64,000 bases of DNA, taken from the NCBI GenBank assembly GCA_034406715.1, contig CP137878.1:618514-682513 (forward strand). The letters run 5' to 3'. The notes under the pieces were generated by a model that saw only the letters and a list, made by a program, of their open reading frames with translations, was not told the DNA's origin and did no database searches. The position numbers were made by a program, and so were the translations under genes. The DNA is from Rhodotorula mucilaginosa (taxonomy: Eukaryota > Basidiomycota > Microbotryomycetes > Sporidiobolales > Sporidiobolaceae). Every line of letters begins with the position of its first letter. The stretch's first letter is position 1. Shown here one piece after another: positions 23,419 through 32,829 of the stretch.

Positions 23419-24459
23419 GCTGCTCCCGCTCAAGTGCGCTTCGTAATTCTGGCGCGGACTTTGCACAGTCCACTGCAACGTGCAAGTTCCGCAAGACCTG
23501 CAGGGCAATCAGCGAAGCGGTGCGGGATGGCGAGCGCTGGGCTGTAGCCGGTCAGCGAGTAGCGGAAAGACATGGCGAGTCACATTATCATGAGCTAATT
23601 GAGTGTCTATGCGAGCGGGACCAATCCAAGTGAGTCTTCGACTGCTCGGACGAGGGAAAACAGATCTGTCAAGCTCTCGGGATCCCGATCCGGGCAAGCT
23701 ACGAAGGTTGGCGTGCGGAAGCGTGAACAGATTGGTGAGAAGGCCATCCATCGTCGACAGTGTCAGCAGCTGCAGGAAAGCTGACAGCACGCACACACTA
23801 TAGCAGGTCAACCGGTCGCTTCCTGTCATTGATAGAAAGGCATTTTATCGGCGGTAGAGAGCAGCGTCCAAGAGACATAGCACAAGCAGAGTCGTATGCA
23901 GTTTGTCCTCTTTCCGCTTCTTTTGGCGTGTTTGTAGTGGTTCTTTTTGTAAAGCTCCGTAGCAATCGAAGTGATGTATAGCAGAGTAGCGGTTACAACT
24001 TCCCTTGACAAAGTCAACCGCATTTAGAGTCGTCGCAACGCTCCGTTGGATACCGTTCTTGAGACCGGAAAATCTCGTCCCGAGGAAGCGTGCGACTCGA
24101 ACGTGCCTTTGATAACGTGGCCACGTGAAGAACGTGGAGAAACGTCACATATGAACGAGATGACGTGAAGTTCTTTCTGAGCTCGGCACAATCGCGATCT
24201 GGAGCGAGGCGAACGCGAGGCCGGACGTTCGCTTATCTTCCTTTCCTTTTCTCTTCTCAGCCACTTCCGTCTTCCTTTGCCTCTCCCTCTGCCAGCTTGA
24301 CGTTCACGAGTCAGGCTGCTTGCTATCTCTTGCTTTCGCACATCCTTTATCTAAAGCAATCACACAGTGAGTCGTCCGAGACGTCAGCACGATGAAAACG
24401 CACGCTCCTCCTGACTTCCGGGATGTCCGCGCTGACTTTGTCCTGTCACAAAGAAGAGC
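23419..24459. other. Intergenic region upstream of FCP1-like gene B
   Basis: About 1.0 kb with somewhat lower GC than the coding parts. A CT-rich zone at 24230-24290 lies before the next gene. GCTGAC...GTCACAAAG at 24430-24453 looks like the 3' end of a 5' UTR intron. No coding frame is supported. Confidence 0.5.
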
Positions 24460-25755
24460 ATGGATGTCATGGACGACATAGGGTCGATTCTGGCCGACCT
24501 TCCGCCTCTCTCTCCCAGCAACATCGGAGACCCCGGCTATGGTCGTGGTGACAGTCGCGGTGGCGGTCGTGGTCGCGGGCGTGGCGGAAATCGAGGAAAG
24601 GACGTGGCGGCTACAGGCACCAATCTGGTCCGCCACTCTCGGCGGATCCGCGTCAACACTTGTCCCCGTCCGAGATGCCGGCCCCAAGCTCGGCATATCT
24701 GGGTGTCTCCACAAAAGACTCCAACACGGTCACTCTGGAGCAGGCATTTACTATCGAGCCTCTGATCCTTGTCTTCAGTCTGAATCATACCTTGATCTCT
24801 CGCAGCGCCGCTTCGATGCAGGCGAGCCGCGACCCAGTCAAAAGGCCGTACCTCTCGACTTTTTTGTCGTACGTTTTCTCGGCTTCAGAAGACTCGGATC
24901 AGGGATTCAACTCTGCTCGTCGCGAATTCAAGATGGTCGTCTTTACCGGGACTCGCGCGCACAACGTCCTTTCGATCCTCAAGTCGATTGATTTGGCCAC
25001 TCGCGCTCGCACGACGTGCTTCGGCGAGCCATACCAAGTCGACGCCGTCGAAGGCGACCTCCTCGATCTCGTTCTCAGCCGCGAAGATATGGACCTCAGA
25101 GCTGACTATCACAACAAAGTCCACACGCTCAAGGACTTGGGCAGAGTTTGGTCCAAGTTCGGGATCAAGGAGGAAAGCGGCGCCGAACGCACCGTGCTCG
25201 TGAACGATGACGCGTTTGATGCGGTACGTTTGCCCCAGACGTCTCACTACTCAACTTGGCTGACTCGGAGTGGCGTGTCCTTTTCAGTCCGCTCAACCGT
25301 ACTCGCTGTTGCCCATCAAGACTTTCGAGCCAAACGCGCAATCCGGCGGCCGGAACGACGACGAGCTCCTTGCCATGATTACTCAGATTGATGCGCTCTG
25401 CCGCGAGACCAATGTCGCCTCGTTCATCCGCAATGGCGGTCTGGGTCACGTTGCGGGGTCGGAATCGGGCCAAGGAGGAACCTCCTCCGCCTCGACTTCC
25501 GCGGGCAGTCCGGCCGACGCTCACACCCGCCTTGTCGAGCAGGGCAAAGAGATTTGCGAGACTCTGGGCATTCCCGTTCGCGCGACGTATGACCACAACT
25601 GGCGCAAGGCGATCGGGTGCGCATTTGAGAAGGTTGAGGGTCCGCCGCCTCGTATCAGGGCGCACCGCTGGTCTCGCTTCCGCGGGCACGCGCAGGAGGA
25701 CTCCGAGGATTCCGGCGAGGATTGCGTCGAGGATTACGATGACATCTCTGACTGA
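24460..25755 (+). CDS. FCP1-homology (HAD) domain protein lacking the catalytic nucleophile, paralogue B
   Basis: Paralogue of the gene at 16564-18428. Where FCP1-family phosphatases have D-x-D-x-T this one reads SLNHT (24778-24792): both catalytic Asp are gone, so it is probably a pseudophosphatase. Conserved pieces are MVVFTGTRAHNVLSIL, HTLKDLGRVWSKFG, RTVLVNDDAFDA, then after intron 25224-25287 AQPYSLLPIKTFEP and CETLGIPVRATYDHNWRK. The catalytic-region frame has no ATG before 24675. A different frame from ATG 24460 encodes an acidic start plus an RG-rich box (GRGDSRGGGRGRGRGGNRG). They join if an intron runs from 24604 (GTGGCG) to 24674 or 24743, giving 386 or 363 residues. Paralogue A also has an RG-rich N-terminus, which supports the join, but these splice sites are weak. 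Exon 3 is 25288-25755. Confidence 0.7.
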
Positions 25756-26320
25756 GAAGCAGCGCCCCGGCGGATCTGTGCTGTAGATTTGACAGTGGAG
25801 GCGATTGCCGCTCGACTTGGCTCGACTTCTCTTTGTGAACAATTTGATTCGATTCCGAAACGACGCTAAAGAGGGTCGCGTCGAGCATAGCACCCGCAAA
25901 AGAGCTCAGACAGCTTCGGTCATGACGGAATAGTTGCGATGGACTACCCAAACACCGAAGTCCGCAAAGCGCAGGAGCGCGAGAAAACGCACAGGAGGAG
26001 ATGGAGACGGAACACGACAGGGCAAAACACAAGCATAGGAAATGAAAGGCGATCAGGTCGGACATGAAGGAAGACGTAGATGAGGGAGGAGAGCGTCAGA
26101 TGGAGGATGGTGGATGGAGATGCAAATAATGGAAAAATGGAAAACACAAAATGGAGGAGAGCAAGCGGGCGGAAGTCGTGAGTGGCGGGTCATGAAAAGG
26201 GAAGGATAACATGAAAAGGGGGGAATACATGATGGCCGGGTATCGTGAAGGTGGTCGTCATATAATTATGTACCGAGAGCGTTCGATCCGTGAGAAACGG
26301 CGAAGTCGGGGCGGGGCAGG
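25756..26320. other. Convergent intergenic region, FCP1-like B and MCM1
   Basis: 565 bp between convergent genes, purine-rich on the + strand (26050-26230). It probably holds both 3' UTRs. No frame is supported. Confidence 0.5.
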
Positions 26321-28753
26321 TCACCGCACGTAGCCATCGTCGCCGAGATAGCCGTTCATGCCGAGTCCGTTCGGCGTCCCTTGCAGGCTACCTTGACGGC
26401 TGCGGTCGTGCTGCTGGTTCGACGGGGTCGACCACCCGCCCGAAGTGACCGCTCGCGAATCCATCAAACCCGGGTCGATCCCTCCAGCGCCGCTTATAGA
26501 AGGACCGGACATGCTCGTCGATCGACCGTGCGAGTAATGTCCTCCGCCACCACCGCCGCCGCCTGGACCTCCTCCGCTGAGGGAAGATGAGCCCGAATTG
26601 CCTTCGCTGACGTTGTGCGTAAAGGGCGAGTCATGCTGCTGATGGTGGTGAGAAGCAGACGGGGTATGATACAGCGACGACGAACCCGACGACGGCAGGT
26701 GACCGTGCGAGGCTTGGTGGTGCAGAGTCCGGTGCGACCCGCGCGGGTGCGACGAGTGGTGAGAGTGGGAGAAGGAGCGAGAGTGGGAAAGGGACGGGTG
26801 GTGATGCTGCTGCTGCTGAGAGAGGGAACCGTGGACGGGAGACGGAAAACTCGACGAGTCCGAGTGATGCGAGTGGTGCGACATGAGAGGCGGCGCGGAA
26901 GGCAAAGCCGGCAAGTTGTGCAGATCGGCCGTGTAGAGATTGTTCGCCTGTGAGTGCTCACCCCACAAGTTGCAGTCAGCCTCGAGTACAGGGCACTGAC
27001 AAGCGTTGCTGACGACGTGGGAGCGGGGAGCGACTCACGTTCGAGTACAGGTCATAGTGCTGAGGCGCCTGGTCGTACGGGTTCTGCAGCTGCAGCATGT
27101 CCGTCCGCTGCATCAAGTCGGCATACTCTTGCTGCTGCTGTTGCTGGTGATGCTGGTGCTGCTGCTGCTGCTGTTGGAGGTGCTGCTGTTGTTGCTGCTG
27201 CTGCGAGTAGGACGAAGACCGCGCAGGCGAGATGGGCGGGTGCGAGAGGCTCCGTCCCTGTTGCTGTTGTTGTTGTTGCAAGCCCGCAGGCGACAGCGGC
27301 GAATGCATCGGATCTTGTCCGAGGTAGCCACCACCCGAGAGCGGAGTCGGCAATTGCGGTAAGGGAGGGATCCCGCCGCTATTGGGCGGGCCTGGCAGAC
27401 TCGGATCCATTGCCGGACCGCCGATGTTGATCGAAGTCGGAATGTTCGACCGACCTTTCGTAGAGAGGCGCCGGTTCGTCACCGTCGGCCGGTTCGCGCG
27501 CGCGCCCGTCTTGAGCGAGATCTGACCTCCGTGCTGCGCCGAGTTGGCCTCGAAATTGCCCGTCGAGGACGCGTTCGTCGTTTGGTACGCTGCCGCCGCG
27601 AGATCGGGTACGCCATCCTTCGCCTCCTGTTGTCATGGCGAGGAGTGAGTGCATTCGAGCGGAAATAGAGCGCGGTTTCACTCACCAAACACGCCGCGAT
27701 GAGACGCTGTCCCTGCGAGAGCTGGCCGTTCTCGTCCTCCTTGACGAGCGGCTTGAACTTGTCGGTCGTGAAGGTGTAGACCCAGCCGGATTCGGACACG
27801 ACGAGGAGCAAGACTTGCGTGCCCGTCAGAGTCGAGAGCTCGTAGGCCTGCCCAAGAACCTGTTGTCAGCGGGTTTGACCTCCAAGAGTTACGCCCGCCG
27901 GGAAAACGCACCTTTTTCATAATGCCGGCTTTCCGCTTGGAAAACGTAATGTGCCGCTTGCTCTTCTCCTCGATGTACTCGATCTGGATCTTTCGGCGCG
28001 ACTTGTCGTCGTCCTTGTCTGCGCCCGCGTCCGCACGCCCACTGGCCCCACCGCTGTGAGCATCACCGGATCCGCTGCCCGACGCATGTCCAGACGACGA
28101 GTTGGCCGCCGCAGTCCTGAGATCCCTGACCGACTTGCGTTTCCTCGGTCGACCCTCGACTTGTCCGCCTCCTCCTCCACCTCCTGCCCCGTGACCTCCT
28201 CCCGCGTCATCGTCGTCATAGTCGTCTCCTTCGAGCAAGAGTTCCGAATCGTCCTGGTCCGGGTCGAACGAGACGAATCCGGCACTGGCGCCAAGAGTTG
28301 GGTTGGCGACGGCGGCGCCGGAACGCGTCCTCGTGACCATCCCGGGTCCGCTGGTGGGACCTGCACCTCCCGAACCGGACGAGTTGCTCGTCGTGCGCGT
28401 CATGCCGACCGCGGCGTACGGCCCTCCAGTCGCGAAAGGTTGACGGAGCTGCTGCATGTTGATCGTCGCAGCCATGAGGGTGTCTCCTCCTCCTCCTCTC
28501 CTGAGCGGGGCCTGGTCGGGCTGCTCGAGGGCGTTCCGAGTGCTGTAGGCAGCGCCCTGCTGGTGGTGCTGGGCGGCGTAGTCGGCGGGTGACGGTGCCT
28601 TGCCAAACAGCGCGGCCGGGTCGATCGCGGCGCTCGGCGGACTGACCGGCACGGACGGCGAGCTGAGCGGAGACAAGGGAGAGCCCGACACGGACGCCGA
28701 CGCCGACGTGACCGACGCAGCAGACGACGACGAGTGCTGGTGTTGTTGTTGTG

Positions 28754-28801
<48 letters not shown>

Positions 28802-28868
28802 GGTGGTGCGGACGCGGCGGCGCGGTGTAGTGGCTGTACTGGGCGCTGCCAGAGAGGTACTGCGCCAT
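26321..28868 (-). CDS. MCM1: MADS-box transcription factor, MCM1/SRF type
   Basis: DNA-binding regulator of the SRF class; Mcm1 controls mating-type, cell-cycle and metabolic genes with partner proteins. Exons 28868-27912, 27847-27686, 27626-27039, 26947-26321; 777 residues. The MADS box starts at about residue 291 with RRKIQIEYIEEKSKRHITFS and continues with KRKAGIMKK, then after the intron AYELSTLTGTQVLLLVVSES and VYTFTTDKFKPL: SRF type, not MEF2 type. It is preceded by an acidic and Gly-rich stretch and an N-terminal poly-Gln of about 20 residues, unusual because yeast Mcm1 has the MADS box near its N-terminus. The C-terminal half is Gln-, His- and Ser-rich, likely activation/prion-like. 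Intron 27911-27848 interrupts the MADS box right after KK. A long upstream region (1.5 kb) suits a regulated gene. Confidence 0.92.
28742..28802. repeat. (TTG)n trinucleotide repeat coding for poly-Gln in MCM1
   Basis: About 20 TTG units on the + strand (CAA on the coding strand), nearly pure with one GTGATTG interruption near 28751. The matching poly-Gln tract lies near the MCM1 N-terminus. Pure trinucleotide runs often vary in length between strains. Confidence 0.9.
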
Positions 28869-30393
28869 ACACTCTTCTCCCCCTTACGAGCGCTTGTCAA
28901 CTCTCAGCGTATGCACCAGCTGCACGCCTACTCTCGCGGTAACTTACCCGCCCGTCCACGGTTTCGCACCTTTGCTTCGGTGTAAAGTCCTCGGTTTAAA
29001 CTCCTCTTGTGCAAGGCAAAACCTCAGTCGAAGTCCGGACATTCGGAGAGCGCACGTGCGAAAGGATCGGGACACCGTCTTCGACGAGCCACGCTCTACT
29101 CAAGCTCTCTGCAGCTAGCTCTTGTCAAGCGCATGCATACCTGCCACACGCCCAGGCGTGTCCGGGCAAGAAAATGCACGTACAGTAGTACACGCGTCTA
29201 TATCGGGGTATCTGCCGCCGCGTTCGATCACTCAACTCGCGCGATTTGATTCGCGCGCCAGCGCTTCTGAGATTCGACGGCTTGCACTCTCTCTCCTTGC
29301 TCTCATTCGGCGACGACGAGCTCTGCCGGCTAAAAGCTGCTCCTCGCTTATGCGCGGTGGAACGAGAGGCTGTACGGTCGCTTGTTGGCTGGCCGCGCGA
29401 AGCTAGTGCACGCCCTTTGAGCATCAGGCGATCGCCACACCGCGCGCGATCATGGGGAGTAACTTACGCCTCGCGCCGCCAAATCGACGACTCAAGTCGG
29501 CTAAAGTTGCGTTCGCCCTGCAGCTGCAACCTGAATGTGCTTGAGGCTGGGGCTGGGGCGCCGCGCCTCGCTGCCAGCGCACGCACGTACGCGAACGTGC
29601 CCTGGTTCCGCCACTGCGCCCGGCCAGATGCTGTCGCTCGCAGCTGGCAGATCTAGCTTGCAGGACTATAACCAGCTGCAGACAGACGTCTACTCCTGTA
29701 TATACTGCTTCCACGTCTGCGTCGCAGTGCCTCGGCGCCCAAAGCTTTGCGATCAAGTTTCGCCCTCTGTGCCGTCAGCAGCACCGAGGCGGCCACAAGC
29801 TCGACTCTTCTGCTGGCGCCGGTACATGTGCCCTCTCGTCGTCGTCGTCAACAACATCACGTCTACGTGTGGGATCCTACATACGGATCAAGTCTTCAGC
29901 GGGTCGACCCTTGTGAAAAGAATGCGAGCCTCAGACTCGCGAAGCGACCAAATTCGCCACTTGCTTGTCCCCTCTTGGGCACGGGTCCTTTGCTGTGGCT
30001 TCTCTTACCGAACGTAGCTCGGTTGCGTTTGCTGTCGCCGCGTGGTTGACTGTCTGAGCGGATTGACGGCGAGGTTGAAAGCAGGGACCTCGGTTGCAGA
30101 GCATCGAACGAGAGCGAGCAAGCTGCAACCTGTCGGGAACGAGGGACGTAGGGTCCGTTCCGCCACCCAAGCTGGAGAGGGACAGCTCCGGGGGTCGACT
30201 ATGACCTTTTCCGCACTGATCCACGCGAGCAGCCGCGCTATGATAGAGCAGCGCGAACTTGCATTCTTGTCGAGATCGGAAAGACGTAAAAGAATGGGGA
30301 GCGACATGCATGCGGACAGCTCGGAACTCTTTGCCAGAAGCACGTGGTGCGGCTTTGCAGTGGTCGCAAATGACCGGGACCGACAGGGAGATT
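28869..30393. other. Long intergenic region upstream of MCM1
   Basis: 1525 bp between the MCM1 start (-) and the PML1 stop (-). It is mixed sequence with several restriction-like palindromes and no long protein-like frame. It probably contains the MCM1 promoter and the PML1 terminator. I looked for CC(A/T)6GG-type MADS sites and saw no convincing one. Confidence 0.5.
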
Positions 30394-31793
30394 TCACGAC
30401 TCTACAAGCAAGACGTACTCGCGAGTCGAAAAGGCAAACTTGAGAACTGCACGTTTTTTGGGGGCGTTGAGAGGCGCGTCAACTCGCAACTCTTTGTACC
30501 ATAGTCTTGATTTGACAGTCAGTGAGAGAGGGGAAAAAACGCGCACCGTCTCCGCTGCGAAGCTCGTAGAAGCGGGAAGCAGGGACCGCCTCGTCGTTCA
30601 CCATGGTCCCGTTCGCCGACTCGAGGTCGATGATGAACGGTCTGTCGTTTCGATTTAGTAAAAAGTCAGCCAGAGTGAACCGCGAAGGGGATCATGCATG
30701 AGGAAGGACGCGACAGACTTTGTGAGCGACTTGGAGTCGCCAAACTCGTTGCGTTCGATGACTTGACGGAACTGCAAGACGGCGTGCTGCTTCGACGCCG
30801 AGGGGTGGTCGACGGGGATGTCGGCGACCTGTGCGTACCAAAGGGGCAAAAAAAAGACGCGAGTCAGCGCACCATCTACGGCCAAGCATGATCACAGCTC
30901 AGAGCGCGCCGCCATGGACGCACAATCCGGTCGCGGCCAATCAGGTAGGCCGACTGCCGATGCACATGGAAGAGCTCTGCGAGTCGTGCAATAGTGAGCC
31001 TGACGTGCGCAAGAGATCACTCCTTCGGCGCTTGAAGTGCCTCACCGACTTGCTCCTTGCCCTTGAAGACGTAGAGTCGCCAATTCCGAACCGGTTTCCG
31101 CGCCTCGGGAGGCTCGGCATACTTGAGCACGACGCCGTTCAGGGTACTGTTGTGGGCGACACGCGAGCGAGTCAGCCGCGTCCGAGGCGGAGCCGAAAAG
31201 CAAGGGAGGAGGAAGGCAAACACGCACTTGGTCTCTGCTGCGAGCGCTCCACTCGGTTTAAAGTCCGGCTCGACGGGTTTCGGCGGCGGACCTCCGGCGT
31301 CACTTGTGAGCTCTTTACTCCCCCCGCGACGGTCCCGACCTCCTCCGGGGACAAGCGCGTTCTGATCGGGGAGACTGCTGCTCCCCCCTCCTTCACCCGA
31401 GCCTGCGAGTTCACGGCGCCCCCAGCCGCCATCTCCTCCTCCTCCTCCTCCTCCTCCTGCTTTCGCCGACGGTCGCGGGGATCGGGACCTTGCTCGGCCT
31501 TGATGGCGGTCTCGGTCATTGTAGCGGCCGTCGTCGCGCCTTCGCGGTGGAGGGGGAGACCGTCGTTCGTCCGAGTAACTCCTCCTGTCCTGGTCGTAGG
31601 GTCTGCGGTCCCGATCTCCTCTTGCATCACGACGGTCGTACGACCCTCGCCTATCATCGCCGTGGTCGTCGTAGCGAGAGCGTCCGCCTGTGCCGCCGTG
31701 TCGGGCTGATGAGGATGTTGCGTGAGTCGGCGGAGGCGAGGCGGAACGACGACGAGCGGCGCCGCCGTTGCCGTAGCTGTCTCGGTCTGCCAT
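30394..31793 (-). CDS. PML1: FHA-domain pre-mRNA retention protein Pml1/SNIP1
   Basis: Subunit of the RES complex that acts in spliceosome activation and nuclear retention of unspliced RNA. Six exons: 31793-31228, 31146-31046, 30976-30924, 30828-30719, 30641-30547, 30446-30394; 325 residues, all phases consistent. The N-terminal half is Arg/Asp/Ser-rich (RS/RD-like), usual for SNIP1. The FHA region runs NGVVLKYAEPPEARKPVRNW, LYVFKGKEQVELFHVHRQSA, YLIGRDR, VADIPVDHPSASKQHAVLQF, then PFIIDLESANGTMVNDE and the last short exon FSTREYVLLVES. FHA hallmarks GRDR, SKQHA and SANGT are intact. Intron 31227-31147 is 81 nt with no in-frame stop, so an unspliced reading is misleading. The 53-nt last exon is easily missed. 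Confidence 0.92.
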
Positions 31794-32829
31794 CACTCGC
31801 TCAGCTGTCTTGACCAGCTGTGGTCGCGATCAAGAGCTCGAGACGTCGCTCCCTCCTCTTCTCCTCCTCCTCCTCCTCACTTTCCTGGCAGATCCATTCA
31901 GCAGCGCTTTGATCTAGAGTGTGTGCACCGTCCGACACTATGCTCCGTGTCCCTGGTCATGCGCGCGCTTCCTCGCAAACGCTCTACGCTGCCAGCACCG
32001 AATCGCTCTTCTTCGTGCCTCCAACGCTCCCGGGAATTCATCGACTGCAGGTCCCGAGCTGGTCGACGGTCCCGAGCTGGTCGACAAAACGCTCTATGGA
32101 TGTCTCGTGCTGGGACCAAGAAGGAGGAATTGCGTCGCGGTCGCTTCCGAGCCGTAGCCACTCGCTTCCGCTGTTCATCTCGCAAATTCACGCTTCGACG
32201 CACAACACCCGTCGCACCTTGCCTCTTTTACCGGAGCCGCGACCCTGCTGTTACGAGTCTTCAAGAGCGGCCCAAATCGCAAGGAGTTGCGGACGGTTAC
32301 GAGTCTGCGGTCAGCCTTTTTCGCCTCGTGCTGCGTCCATTTTTGCTATTGACGAAAAAGTCACACTTTCCACCAGGATTGGCCGCGATTTCCATGCTGG
32401 AGTATGTACCGCTTCGTCGTCGCAAGTTTACATACGTTTTCGCGTGGACAGTATTACATAAGGAGGAGGCTGCCGAGATGCGGCGCCGAGTGTCCAAGCC
32501 GGCGGCTGGCGGCGGCACCGACTTTTTCCGCTGCGTGGTTTGATCGAAGTGGGGGCGCTCGTCTCGTCCGGGACAGAGATTCCGGCTGCAGAAGAACCGC
32601 GACCTTTTGCTCCTCTGATCCAGACGCATACTTGCTACTAGGCTTGCGCACCTGCAACCCGTCGCCGCTTGAACCACGCTCGCGCAACACGTCTCGAGCC
32701 GCCGACCAGCTCAACAAGCGGTTCCAGTTCCCCACCTCGCAGCGCAGCCTCCGAAACCTCCACCGTGGCCTGTCCTCCTCTCTCAGCCCTTCCTACGTCC
32801 GCACGATACCCGTCATAATCGACCGCATC
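31794..32829. other. Divergent intergenic region, PML1 / ThDP enzyme
   Basis: About 1.04 kb between divergent start codons. It contains a perfect tandem 18-mer (32050-32085). A frame in phase with the ThDP enzyme is open from ATG 32404 and could encode an N-terminal extension (Arg/Ser-rich, possibly a targeting peptide), but without recognisable conservation. No separate gene was seen. Confidence 0.5.
32050..32085. repeat. Perfect tandem duplication of an 18-bp unit
   Basis: The unit GGTCCCGAGCTGGTCGAC occurs twice head to tail. Each copy holds a GTCGAC and an AGCT palindrome. It lies in the PML1/ThDP-enzyme intergenic region. Confidence 0.9.

Noticed and set aside
32404-32829. N-terminal extension of the ThDP enzyme from ATG 32404
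   Set aside because: Open in frame but without conservation or a clear targeting-peptide pattern; ATG 32830 sits just before the conserved domain. Kept only as an alternative.
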